Below are positions 17,277-26,427 of a stretch of DNA of 64,000 nt, one piece after another. The stretch spans positions 1 to 64,000 of the forward strand of contig JASBSZ010000004.1 in assembly GCA_030148665.1 (NCBI GenBank), read 5' to 3'. The stretch's first letter is position 1; each line of letters begins with the position of its first letter. Source of the DNA: Alphaproteobacteria bacterium. Lineage in GTDB: Bacteria > Pseudomonadota > Alphaproteobacteria > Rhodobacterales > Rhodobacteraceae. A program made the translations under genes and the position numbers. The notes under the pieces were generated by a model. That model was not told the DNA's origin. It saw only the letters and a program-made list of their open reading frames with translations, and did no database searches.

Positions 17277-17546
17277 TCAGTGGACCAGGAACTCACCCGC
17301 AACATTGCGCCACTTACCGGGCGCGATCAGCTTGCGATGCACGAAGCGCACCGAATGCAGCGGCCCCTCGATCCTGGCCTTCCAGAAATCGATGAATTTC
17401 GTGAGCTTGGGGTAATCCGGTGCCAGATCGTATTCCTGCCAGATGAAACTGTTGAGGATGTTGCGGTGATCCGGCAGACGATAGAACAGTTCCGCGGTCG
17501 TCAGACCGTAACCACGCATCATCAGATCGAGTTCGGATTTCTCCAT
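17277..17546 (-). CDS. Usg-family protein
   Basis: An 89-residue protein typical of alphaproteobacteria. Recognisable segments are GYGLTTAELFYRLPDH, FIWQEYDLAPDYP and GPLHSVRFVHRKLI. The family has no established biochemical role. I chose the ATG at 17546 (MEKSEL) because GGGAGG lies eight bases upstream; a longer frame would skip it. It is divergent from gyrA across a 217-bp gap that contains an AT-rich stretch (17617-17645). Confidence 0.85.
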   Translation of the reverse strand: MEKSELDLMMRGYGLTTAELFYRLPDHRNILNSFIWQEYDLAPDYPKLTKFIDFWKARIEGPLHSVRFVHRKLIAPGKWRNVAGEFLVH

Positions 17547-17763
17547 GTGACATGCCTCCCTTTTCAGCACTCTTTCAGCCTGCCACCCACCGTTTTTCCG
17601 GTCAAGTCACAAATGCGATAAATTATCAATGTTTTCAATTTGTTAGCAGCACGCTTCGGTGGCTGCCAACAGTGGGAGCAGATGCTCCATTGCGCATGGA
17701 TATTGGGCAGTTTATAAGAAAGGGCACAATATCTGGCATGTTTGACCACAGGCAGGAACCCCG

Positions 17764-20550
17764 GTGAGCGATACCCCTCAAGACCCTGAAAAGGCGGGAG
17801 AAATCCCCCCGGAAGGCCCGAAATACGACGGCCCGACGATCACTATCGAGAAAGAGATGCGCACCTCTTACCTCGACTACGCCATGAGCGTGATCGTCAG
17901 CCGCGCGATCCCCGACCTGCGCGACGGGCTGAAACCCGTGCATCGGCGCATCCTGTTTGCGATGCACGAAACCAACAACACCCATGACAAGCCCTATCGC
18001 AAATCGGCGCGCCCCGTGGGCGACACGATGGGTAAATACCACCCCCATGGCGACGCCGCGATCTATGACGCGCTCGTGCGCATGGCCCAGCCCTTTTCGA
18101 TGAGCCTGCCTCTGCTCGACGGGCAGGGCAATTTCGGCTCGATGGACGGCGACAACCCGGCGGCCATGCGCTATACCGAGGTCCGCATGGACAGGCCCGC
18201 CGCCTATCTGCTGGCCGATATCGACAAGGACACCGTCGATTTCATCGACAACTATGACGGCAAGGACAAGGAACCCACCGTCCTGCCGGCGCGGTTCCCC
18301 AACATGCTGGTCAACGGGGCCGGCGGCATTGCCGTGGGCATGGCGACCAACATCCCGCCGCATAATCTGGGCGAGGTCATCGACGCGACGCTGGCGCTGA
18401 TCGAGAACCCTGACCTGGATTCCGTTCAGCTGATGGAATACATCCCCGCCCCCGATTTCCCGACGGGCGGCATCATCCTGGGCCGCGCCGGCGCCCGCAA
18501 GGCCTATACCGAGGGGCGCGGCAGCGTCATCATCCGCGCCAAAACCCGGATCGAGGAAATCCGCAAGGACCGCCACGCCATCATCATCGAGGAAATCCCC
18601 TATCAGGTGAACAAGTCCACGATGATCGAGCGCATCGCCGAGGCCGCCCGCGAAAAGCGGATCGAGGGCATCGCCCATGTGCAGGATGAATCCGACCGCA
18701 TCGGCGTGCGCGTGGTCGTCGAACTGAAACGCGACGCGACCCCCGAGGTGGTGCTGAACCAGCTGTTCCGCTTTACCCCCATGCAGACCAGTTTCGGCTG
18801 CAACATGCTGGCGCTCAATGGCGGGCGGCCCGAACAGCTGAGCCTGCGCGACTTCCTGACCCACTTCATCGCCTTCCGCGAAGAGGTCGTTGCCCGGCGC
18901 ACCGCCTATCTGCTGCGCAAGGCGCGCGAGCGCAGCCATGTCCTGTGCGGCCTGGCAGTGGCGGTCTCCAATATCGACGAGGTTGTGGCGACCATCCGTT
19001 CCTCGGCTGACGCGGCCGAGGCCCGCGAACGCCTGATGACGCGCCGCTGGCCGGCCGCCGACATCGCCGATTATATCCGCCTGATCGACGACCCCAGCCA
19101 CAAGATGAACGAGGACGGCACCTACAACCTGTCGGAAACCCAGGCCCGCGCCATTCTGGAGCTGCGCCTGCAACGCCTTACGGCAATGGGCGTCAAGGAG
19201 GTCACGGACGAGCTCGAGGAACTGGCCGCAAAGATCAAGGATTACCTCGACATCCTGCGCTCGCGACAGCGTATCATGGCGATCATCTCGGACGAGCTGC
19301 GCGAAGTGCGCGAACTGTTCGCCGTGCCCCGGCGCAGCGAGATCGTTGAACATTACGGCGACCTCGACGACGAAGATCTGATCGAACGCGAAGACATGGT
19401 CGTGACGGTCACCAATTCCGGCTATATCAAGCGCACCCCGCTGGCCGAATTCCGCGCCCAGAAACGCGGCGGCAAGGGGCTGCAGGGCATGTCCACCAAG
19501 GACGAGGATTTCGTCACCAACCTGTTTGTCGCCAACACCCACACGCCGCTCTTGTTCTTTACCACCGACGGGATGGTCTACAAGATCAAGACATGGCGCC
19601 TGCCGCAGGGCGGGCGCAACGCGCGCGGCAAGGCGATCGTCAACATCCTGCCGATCCCGGCCGGCATCGGAGTCGCGGCCATCATGCCCGTGGATGCCCC
19701 CGAAGAGGAGTGGAAGGATCTGAACATCGTCTTTGCCACCTCGCGCGGCAATGTGCGGCGCAACGCGCTCAGTGATTTCACCAATGTCATGCGCAACGGC
19801 AAGATCGCCATGAAGCTGCCCGAGGGCGAAACGCTGGTGAATGCCCGCATCTGCAGCGAAAACGACGACGTTCTGCTGACCACCGCCCTTGGCAAGGCGA
19901 TCCGCTTTCGGGTGACGGATGTGCGCGTATTCAAGGGGCGCGATTCCACTGGCGTGCGGGGCATCAGGCTGGCCAAGGGCGACCATGTGGTTTCCATGGC
20001 CGTGATCCGCCATGTCGATGCCACCCCCGACGAGCGCGCCGCCTATTTCCGCATGCGCCGCGCCATCACCGGCGACGAGACCGGCGAGATCGAGGGCGGC
20101 ACCGATCAATCGCCGCTCAGCCCCGAACGCTATGCCGAGCTTTCCGCACTGGAAGAATGGATACTGACCATCACCTCGGCCGGCTATGGCAAACGCTCGT
20201 CCGCACTGGAATACCGGGTCACCGGGCGCGGCGGGCAGGGCATCACCGCCGCCAATCTGGGCCGTCGCGGCGACACCATCGTGGCCTCGTTCCCGGTCGA
20301 TGATGACGACCAGATCATGCTGGCGACATCGAAAGGGCAGTCGATCCGCTGCCCGGTGGCCGGGATTTCGCGCCAGGGCCGCGCGGCATCGGGTGTCAAG
20401 GTCTTTGACACCTCGGGTGGCGAAAAGGTGGTTTCGGTGGCCCTGATCGCCGATCAGGGCGATACGCAGGACATGGCCGAGGGCGGCGCGACGGATGATG
20501 ATGCGTCCTCGACAGACCCCGCGCCTGGGGCGGATAACACCCCCGATTGA
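17764..20550 (+). CDS. gyrA: DNA gyrase subunit A
   Basis: A 928-residue type II topoisomerase subunit that cuts and rejoins DNA during negative supercoiling. The winged-helix region reads [20 protein letters not shown] and the catalytic tyrosine is in [10 protein letters not shown]. The GyrA box is present as [10 protein letters not shown], and C-terminal beta-pinwheel blades follow ([22 protein letters not shown]). At the position equivalent to E. coli Ser83 the residue is alanine ([10 protein letters not shown]). The C-terminal tail is acidic and low in complexity. Start is the GTG at 17764 after CAGGAACC. Confidence 0.97.
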   Translation: MSDTPQDPEKAGEIPPEGPKYDGPTITIEKEMRTSYLDYAMSVIVSRAIPDLRDGLKPVHRRILFAMHETNNTHDKPYRKSARPVGDTMGKYHPHGDAAIYDALVRMAQPFSMSLPLLDGQGNFGSMDGDNPAAMRYTEVRMDRPAAYLLADIDKDTVDFIDNYDGKDKEPTVLPARFPNMLVNGAGGIAVGMATNIPPHNLGEVIDATLALIENPDLDSVQLMEYIPAPDFPTGGIILGRAGARKAYTEGRGSVIIRAKTRIEEIRKDRHAIIIEEIPYQVNKSTMIERIAEAAREKRIEGIAHVQDESDRIGVRVVVELKRDATPEVVLNQLFRFTPMQTSFGCNMLALNGGRPEQLSLRDFLTHFIAFREEVVARRTAYLLRKARERSHVLCGLAVAVSNIDEVVATIRSSADAAEARERLMTRRWPAADIADYIRLIDDPSHKMNEDGTYNLSETQARAILELRLQRLTAMGVKEVTDELEELAAKIKDYLDILRSRQRIMAIISDELREVRELFAVPRRSEIVEHYGDLDDEDLIEREDMVVTVTNSGYIKRTPLAEFRAQKRGGKGLQGMSTKDEDFVTNLFVANTHTPLLFFTTDGMVYKIKTWRLPQGGRNARGKAIVNILPIPAGIGVAAIMPVDAPEEEWKDLNIVFATSRGNVRRNALSDFTNVMRNGKIAMKLPEGETLVNARICSENDDVLLTTALGKAIRFRVTDVRVFKGRDSTGVRGIRLAKGDHVVSMAVIRHVDATPDERAAYFRMRRAITGDETGEIEGGTDQSPLSPERYAELSALEEWILTITSAGYGKRSSALEYRVTGRGGQGITAANLGRRGDTIVASFPVDDDDQIMLATSKGQSIRCPVAGISRQGRAASGVKVFDTSGGEKVVSVALIADQGDTQDMAEGGATDDDASSTDPAPGADNTPD

Positions 20551-20755
20551 TACCAGCGGCGCGCGCCTCGCCCGGCGCGCGACACGCGCCTGTCATGCCG
20601 ACCATTTTTTGCATCTTGCTGCAAAATTGTTCCCGAATCGGCACCGCCACGTCGCATTTCTGCCCCATTCGACGGCGATGTTCTGCCCGAGGGATCATAC
20701 CGGGGGGCCTGCCATGATGGCCTCTCATCGCATGGGCAAAAGGGGAGCCAGGCAG

Positions 20756-21289
20756 ATGGACAGCATTTCGATGAAACCCGACAAGATGCACGAATTCGCG
20801 CATGCGGTGGCGCGAATCCTGATCGCGTCGTATTTTCTTGCCCGCGCAAGCGGCATGATCATCGACCCCAACGGCATGGGGCAGTTCCTGGCCGAGGCCG
20901 CCGTTCCCGACTATCTGAGATGGCCCAATGCGGGGTTCGAGTTGCTGGCCGCGCTGGCAATCCTGATCGGCTTCCAGACCCGCATGGCAGCGGCGCTGCT
21001 GGCGCTGTACCTGTTCTGGTCCAGCTTCATCCTGAACTACAACCCTGGCGATGCGGTCGCCATCGGTGCGTTCTGGCGCGACCTCGCGCTGATCGGGGCG
21101 CTGTTGATGCTGTTCAGCCACGGCCGCGGGCGCTATGCGATCGACAATCTGATCGAGGGCCTGGCCCGGGGGCAGGACAGCCCCGAGGATCCGCAGGAAC
21201 ACGAGCGCCCCGAGCGCATGCCGCGCGAGATCGAGCGCATCATCCTGACACGCCCCTCCAGCCCCGCAGAACAGCCCCAGGAGGGGTGA
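20756..21289 (+). CDS. DoxX-family membrane protein
   Basis: A 177-residue protein with four hydrophobic helices, with the DoxX-like core ARILIASYFLARASGMI, ELLAALAILIGFQTRMAAALLALYLFW and ALIGALLMLF. The C-terminal 45 residues are hydrophilic and acidic. Start at 20756 (MDSISM) is supported by AGGGGAGCC. Family members are linked to membrane redox stress or quinone chemistry, but no activity can be assigned here. It lies between gyrA and trmFO on the same strand with gaps of 205 and 56 bp. Confidence 0.8.
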   Translation: MDSISMKPDKMHEFAHAVARILIASYFLARASGMIIDPNGMGQFLAEAAVPDYLRWPNAGFELLAALAILIGFQTRMAAALLALYLFWSSFILNYNPGDAVAIGAFWRDLALIGALLMLFSHGRGRYAIDNLIEGLARGQDSPEDPQEHERPERMPREIERIILTRPSSPAEQPQEG

Positions 21290-21345
21290 TCCGGCCACCG
21301 AAGAGGCCCCTTCCCTTTCTGCCCCCGCTCGCCTAGATGGGGCGC

Positions 21346-22707
21346 ATGACTGACCCCATACATATCATCGGCGGCGGCATGGCCGGCTCCGAGGCCGCCT
21401 GGCAGATCGCCAGCGCCGGCCTTCCCGTTGTCCTGCATGAAATGCGCCCGCAGGTCAAAACCTTTGCCCACAAGACCGACCGACTGGCCGAGATGGTGTG
21501 CTCCAACTCGTTCCGCTCGGATGACGACGAAAGCAATGCCGTCGGCCTGCTGCATTGGGAAATGCGCGCGCTCGACAGTCTTGTCATGGAAAACGCCGAC
21601 CGTGCCGCCCTGCCCGCCGGCAGCGCGCTTGCCGTCGACCGCGATGCCTTTTCGACAGGGGTCAGCGCCGCCATCCACGCCCACCCCCTGATCACCGTCG
21701 AGCGCGGCGAGGTCACCGGCCTGCCGCCCGCCGACTGGGGGCAGGTGATCATCGCCACCGGACCGCTGACATCACATGCGCTGGCCCATGACATCCGCCG
21801 CGCGACCGGCGAGGAATCGCTGCATTTCTTTGATGCCATCGCCCCCATCGTGCATTTCGACAGCATCGACATGTCAAAGGCCTGGATGCAAAGCCGCTAT
21901 GACAAGGGCGACACTGAGGAAGAGCGCACCGCCTATATCAACTGCCCGATGACGCGGGCCGATTACGACGCTTTCATCGACGCCCTGCTGGCCGCCGAGA
22001 CAACCGAATTTCACGAGGGCGAAGTCGGGGAGGAAACCCCCTATTTCGAGGGCTGCCTGCCGATCGAAGTCATGGCCGCGCGCGGGCGCGACACGCTGCG
22101 TTTCGGCCCTATGAAGCCCGTAGGCCTGACCAACCCCCACGACCCGACGAACAAGCCCTATGCCGTGGTGCAACTGCGCCGCGACAACAAGCTGGGCACG
22201 CTGTTCAACATGGTCGGCTTTCAGACCAAGATGAAATATGGCGCGCAAACCGCTGTTTTCACGCGTATTCCAGGGCTGGAGAACGCGCGTTTTGCACGCC
22301 TTGGCGGGATCCACCGCAACATCTTTATCAATTCTCCGCGCGTGCTGGACGACAACATGCGCCTGAAACCGGCCCCCCATATCCGGCTGGCCGGTCAAGT
22401 GACAGGGGTCGAGGGCTATGTGGAAAGCGCCGCCATGGGCCTGCTGGCCGGACGCATGGCGGTGGCGCAGGCGCGCGGGCGCGAACTGCCCCCGCCGCCG
22501 CCCGTCACGGCCATGGGGGCGCTTGTCAACCACATCACCGGCGGGGCCGATGCCAGGACCTTTCAGCCCATGAACGTGAATTTCGGCCTGTTCCCCCCGA
22601 TGGAGGACGTGCGCGGCGGCAGGCGCAACCGCAAGGCCCGCTATCTGGCCTATACCACGCGGGCCAAACAGGCGCTTCTGGCCTGGCGCGATGGGGATGG
22701 CGGCTAG
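21346..22707 (+). CDS. trmFO: tRNA:m5U54 methyltransferase, folate/FAD-dependent
   Basis: A 453-residue flavoprotein that methylates U54 of the tRNA T-loop using methylenetetrahydrofolate and FAD. The N-terminal dinucleotide-binding motif [16 protein letters not shown], the segment [11 protein letters not shown] and the C-terminal [10 protein letters not shown] are diagnostic. The start was placed at MTDPIHII (21346); an ATG nine bases upstream is in frame and cannot be excluded. A run of dispersed inverted repeats follows the stop. Confidence 0.95.
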   Translation: MTDPIHIIGGGMAGSEAAWQIASAGLPVVLHEMRPQVKTFAHKTDRLAEMVCSNSFRSDDDESNAVGLLHWEMRALDSLVMENADRAALPAGSALAVDRDAFSTGVSAAIHAHPLITVERGEVTGLPPADWGQVIIATGPLTSHALAHDIRRATGEESLHFFDAIAPIVHFDSIDMSKAWMQSRYDKGDTEEERTAYINCPMTRADYDAFIDALLAAETTEFHEGEVGEETPYFEGCLPIEVMAARGRDTLRFGPMKPVGLTNPHDPTNKPYAVVQLRRDNKLGTLFNMVGFQTKMKYGAQTAVFTRIPGLENARFARLGGIHRNIFINSPRVLDDNMRLKPAPHIRLAGQVTGVEGYVESAAMGLLAGRMAVAQARGRELPPPPPVTAMGALVNHITGGADARTFQPMNVNFGLFPPMEDVRGGRRNRKARYLAYTTRAKQALLAWRDGDGG

Positions 22708-22743
22708 TATCCGGCAATCTCCGCGCTATCGAAATTCTGCCGA

Positions 22744-22824
22744 GGGCAGCGCCCGTCCCGAGGGTGGGTGCGGAGCGCCCGCCCATGGGGGCGGGGCGGG
22801 CGCTGCCCGGCCTGTCGGCCGGGC
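22744..22824. repeat. Dispersed hairpin repeat, copy C (two overlapping stems)
   Basis: GGGCAGCGCCCG at 22744-22755 pairs exactly with CGGGCGCTGCCC at 22797-22808, enclosing 41 bases that include GGAGCGCCCGCC/GGGGCGGGGCGGGC symmetry. The right arm overlaps the hairpin GCCCGGCC-TGTC-GGCCGGGC at 22805-22824. This copy is identical in its core to copy A and shares the outer arms with copy B. Confidence 0.8.
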
Positions 22825-22902
22825 GGTCCATTTCGACCGGCCCGCAGCATTGCCGCCCCAACCCTTGCACTCTGCCCGCTGCGCGGCTTAACTGGCGCGG
22901 CA

Positions 22903-23217
22903 ATGCAAAGCTTGGACACCGACACCGAGGCAGCCCGGCAGATGCTGGCCGAACATCCGGCCCGCAAGACGGCGCAGATCGCGCTGGGCCTGCCGGACAA
23001 CAACCCCCCGTCCGACCGAATCGACCAGCTGATCGCCGCGCTCGCCAACGGCCAGCCTCTGGTCGTCGGCATCCTTGATGACACCCCCGACACCCCGTTT
23101 CTTCAGGCCCGCCTGATGGAATATATCGACAGCGGCGCGGCCCGCCTGCTGGACAAGCAACAGGCCGTCACCGACAAGGGCGCGCAGGCCACGCTCTACC
23201 TGCTGGAAAAGGCCTGA
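22903..23217 (+). CDS. Hypothetical protein upstream of gluQ
   Basis: A 104-residue soluble protein that I do not recognise. It begins MQSLDTDTEAARQMLAEHPARKTAQIALGL and contains ANGQPLVVGILDDTPDTPF and a C-terminal QATLYLLEKA. No signal peptide, membrane helix or cysteine is visible. Its stop is one base before the gluQ start, so the two are likely translated from one message. The codon use matches its neighbours, which supports it being a real gene. The ATG at 22903 lacks a strong ribosome site. Confidence 0.65.
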   Translation: MQSLDTDTEAARQMLAEHPARKTAQIALGLPDNNPPSDRIDQLIAALANGQPLVVGILDDTPDTPFLQARLMEYIDSGAARLLDKQQAVTDKGAQATLYLLEKA

Positions 23218-23218
23218 G

Positions 23219-24079
23219 ATGCGCACGCGCTTTGCCCCCTCGCCCACCGGCTATCTGCATCTGGGGCACGCCTTTTCGGCCCTGACAGCGGGTGATCTTG
23301 CCCGCCGCGCGCAGGGCGAATTCCTGATCCGGGTCGAGGATATCGACCGCGCCCGCTGCCGCGATGAATACGAACAGGCCATATATGACGATCTGCACTG
23401 GCTGGGGCTGGATTGGCCGCTGCCGGTGATGCGCCAGTCCGAGCGCATGGAAATCTATGACGACGCCCTCAATCAACTGATCGCGCGCGGCCTGTGCTTT
23501 CCCTGCGGCTGCACGCGGCGCGACATCCGCAAGGCGCTCTCGGCCCCGCAAGAGGGCGCGGGGCTGGACGGCCCGGTCTATCCGGGCACCTGTCGCGCGC
23601 GCTCGATCACCGACTATCACAAGGGCGACGCGATCCGCCTGAACATGGCGGCGGCGATCGAGGCCGTGGGCGGCGACGATGCGCTGGCACGTCTGACATT
23701 CACCGAAATCGGCCCGTATCATACCGGCACGCACCGGCTGTATGGCGACTGGCTGCGCAAGGTTGCGGGCGACATCGTGCTGGCGCGCCGCGATATCGGC
23801 ACGTCCTATCACCTGGCGGTCGTGGTTGACGATGCCGCACAGGACATCACCCTTGTCACCCGCGGCATGGATCTGTTTCCCGTCACCTTCCTGCACCGGT
23901 TGTTGCAGGCGCTGCTGGAGTTGCCGACACCGCAATACCACCACCACCGGCTGATCCGCGACGAATCCGGCAAACGCCTTGCCAAGCGCGACGATGCACG
24001 CGCCTTGCGCAGATACAGGGCCGAGGGGGCCAGCCCGGACGATATCCGCGCAATGCTGGGGTTGCCGCCCGCCCGATGA
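23219..24079 (+). CDS. gluQ: Glutamyl-Q tRNA(Asp) synthetase
   Basis: A 286-residue truncated GluRS paralogue that attaches glutamate to queuosine 34 of tRNA(Asp). It has the class I HIGH-like motif in SPTGYLHLGHAFSAL and a KMSKS-like GKRLAKRDDA, but lacks the anticodon-binding domain of true GluRS. The zinc ligands CFPCGC and YPGTC are present. The gene follows the small hypothetical gene by one base. Confidence 0.95.
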   Translation: MRTRFAPSPTGYLHLGHAFSALTAGDLARRAQGEFLIRVEDIDRARCRDEYEQAIYDDLHWLGLDWPLPVMRQSERMEIYDDALNQLIARGLCFPCGCTRRDIRKALSAPQEGAGLDGPVYPGTCRARSITDYHKGDAIRLNMAAAIEAVGGDDALARLTFTEIGPYHTGTHRLYGDWLRKVAGDIVLARRDIGTSYHLAVVVDDAAQDITLVTRGMDLFPVTFLHRLLQALLELPTPQYHHHRLIRDESGKRLAKRDDARALRRYRAEGASPDDIRAMLGLPPAR

Positions 24080-24172
24080 CCACCGCCCCACGCCACTTGC
24101 AACCCGCCCGGATTTGGGCGAGTTTCGCACAGCTGCGTTCCCCGGCGGGATCGTTTGACAGAGGTCAGCGGG

Positions 24173-25966
24173 ATGTTTCAATCGTTTTCCACCACCACAT
24201 CGCCATCCGACGGCCCCGCGCGCCTGGATGCGCTGAGGGCCGAAATCGCGCGCGAAAACCTGGCCGGCTTTCTGGTGCCACGCGCCGACGCGCATCAGGG
24301 GGAATGGGTCGCCCCCGGCGACGAACGCCTTGCCTGGCTGACCGGCTTTACCGGCTCGGCCGGGTTCTGCGCGGCCTTGCGACATGTGGCCGGCGTTTTC
24401 GTCGACGGGCGCTATCGCCTGCAGGTGAAATCGCAGATCGACCCCCGCGCCTTTACCCCCGTGCCCTGGCCCGAGACGCGGCTGGCCGACTGGCTGCGCC
24501 AGATGCTGCCCGAAGGGGGCGTGATCGGCTTTGATCCCTGGCTGCATGTCAAGCGCGAGATCGACGAGCTGACCGCCGCGCTCAAGGGCAGCGCCATCAC
24601 CCTGCGGCGCTGTGACAACCTGGTCGATCGGATATGGCATGACCGCCCGCCACCGCCCTCGGGCCCGATCGAGATACACGCCATCGAACAGGCGGGCGAA
24701 ACCGCGCTGTCCAAGCGCCGGCGCCTTGCCGCCGAACTGGCCGAAAAGGGGCAGCGCGCGGCGGTGCTGTCGCGCACTGACAGCATCGCCTGGCTGCTGA
24801 ATATCCGCGGGCGCGACATTTCCCATATGCCCGTCGTCCTGTCATTCGCGATCCTGCATGACGACGGCCGGGTGCATCTGTTCGTTGACCCGGCGCGTAT
24901 CGGGGGCGCGCTGCGCGACCATCTGGGAGAGGTGCGCGTTTCTCCGCAATCCGCGCTGGGCGCGGCGCTCGACGCGCTGGAGGGCCCGGTGCGCCTGGAT
25001 ATCGGCGCAACGCCCCTGTGGATCGGCGACCGGCTGGGCGCGGCGGGGGTGGAAATCGCCTGGGGCGAGGATCCCTGCACCCTGCCCAAGGCCCGCAAGA
25101 ACCCGGTCGAGATCAATGGTGCGCGCGCCGCCCATCTGCGCGACGGGGTGGCCATGGCGCGCATGCTGGCCTGGCTTGATGAAAACGGCGTGGGCAGCGA
25201 TGAAATTTCCGTCGTGCGCCAGCTGGAACAGTTGCGCCGCGACACCGGCCAACTGGTCGATATCAGTTTCGAGACCATCTGCGGCAGCGGCCCCAACGGC
25301 GCCATCGTGCATTACCGGGTCACCGAGGACAGCAACCGTAGCCTGCAGGCGGGCGATCTGCTGCTGCTCGACAGCGGCGGGCAATATCGCGACGGCACCA
25401 CCGACATCACCCGCACGATCGCGCTGGGCCCCGTTGACGACGAGGCCCGGCGCTGTTTCACGCTAGTTCTCAAGGGCATGATCGCCCTTTCCCGCGCGCG
25501 CTGGCCCGCCGGGCTGGCCGGGCGCGACCTGGATGCGCTGGCCCGGATCGCGCTGTGGCGCGCGGGAATGGATTACGATCACGGCACCGGCCACGGCGTC
25601 GGTTCGTTTCTGGGCGTACACGAGGGGCCGCAGGGCATATCACGCAGGGCATTGGTGCCGCTGGAACCCGGCATGATCCTGTCGAACGAGCCCGGCTATT
25701 ACCGCGAAGGCGCCTTTGGCATCCGTATCGAAAACCTCGTGGTCGTCCGCAAGGCCGCGCCCGGCGCGGACCCGGCGCGGCGGATGCTGGAATTCGAAAC
25801 CCTCAGCCACACCCCCATCGACCGCCGCCTGATCGACCCCGAGATGCTGAGCGCGGATGAACGCGCCTGGCTGAACGCCTACCACCGCGAGACGCTGGCA
25901 CGCATCGCGCCCGCCTGCCCGCCTGACGTGGCGCAATGGCTGGAAAGGGCATGCGCGCCAATCTGA
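24173..25966 (+). CDS. pepP: Xaa-Pro aminopeptidase (aminopeptidase P family, M24B)
   Basis: A 597-residue metallopeptidase removing N-terminal residues that precede proline. Two creatinase-like N-terminal domains precede the pita-bread catalytic domain, in which the dimetal ligands are visible: the Asp pair in LLLDSGGQYRDGTTDITRT, His in GTGHGVGSFLGVHEGP, and Glu in LSNEPGYYREG and IRIENLVVV. The start at 24173 (MFQSF) follows GAGGTCAGCGGG; a TTG 18 bases upstream is less likely. The large size matches the eukaryote-like long form common in alphaproteobacteria. Confidence 0.92.
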   Translation: MFQSFSTTTSPSDGPARLDALRAEIARENLAGFLVPRADAHQGEWVAPGDERLAWLTGFTGSAGFCAALRHVAGVFVDGRYRLQVKSQIDPRAFTPVPWPETRLADWLRQMLPEGGVIGFDPWLHVKREIDELTAALKGSAITLRRCDNLVDRIWHDRPPPPSGPIEIHAIEQAGETALSKRRRLAAELAEKGQRAAVLSRTDSIAWLLNIRGRDISHMPVVLSFAILHDDGRVHLFVDPARIGGALRDHLGEVRVSPQSALGAALDALEGPVRLDIGATPLWIGDRLGAAGVEIAWGEDPCTLPKARKNPVEINGARAAHLRDGVAMARMLAWLDENGVGSDEISVVRQLEQLRRDTGQLVDISFETICGSGPNGAIVHYRVTEDSNRSLQAGDLLLLDSGGQYRDGTTDITRTIALGPVDDEARRCFTLVLKGMIALSRARWPAGLAGRDLDALARIALWRAGMDYDHGTGHGVGSFLGVHEGPQGISRRALVPLEPGMILSNEPGYYREGAFGIRIENLVVVRKAAPGADPARRMLEFETLSHTPIDRRLIDPEMLSADERAWLNAYHRETLARIAPACPPDVAQWLERACAPI

Positions 25967-26021
25967 CCATTTTACCCGGCGCCGCTCTGCGCTATGGTCC
26001 GGCCATGGAAAGAGAGGTTGC

Positions 26022-26363
26022 ATGAACGAACACATCACCATCAGGCCGGCACCGGGAATATGGGTCGCCCGCGCGGGCGGCGCCGTCATCGCCGAATCGC
26101 GCGCGGCGCTGGAGCTGTCCGAGGGCAACATGCCGCCGGTCATCTATTTTCCCCGCGATGACGTGGCCATGGCGTTTCTGGAAATATCCGAAAACCGCTC
26201 GTACTGCCCGCACAAGGGCCACGCGGCCTATTACGGCATCCAGGCAAAGAGCGGGCTGATCGCCGACGCTGCCTGGTCTTATGAAGAGCCCTTTGACGCC
26301 GCCCGCGAAATCGGCGGGCATATCGCCTTTTACCCCGACAGGGTGGTGATCGAGCAGGTCTGA
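26022..26363 (+). CDS. DUF427 domain protein
   Basis: A 113-residue single-domain protein of the DUF427 family, whose fold is a small beta-barrel. The characteristic NRSYCPHKGHAAYY segment and the ending AWSYEEPFDAAREIGGHIAFY are present. The biochemical role of the family is not established. AGAGAGG precedes the ATG. It is convergent with the ClC gene. Confidence 0.88.
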   Translation: MNEHITIRPAPGIWVARAGGAVIAESRAALELSEGNMPPVIYFPRDDVAMAFLEISENRSYCPHKGHAAYYGIQAKSGLIADAAWSYEEPFDAAREIGGHIAFYPDRVVIEQV

Positions 26364-26427
26364 GCGCGCACCGGGTGCCCGCGCCATCCCCTTTGCCGGA
26401 GAGGATCCCCCCCCCGGCGGTTTTGCG

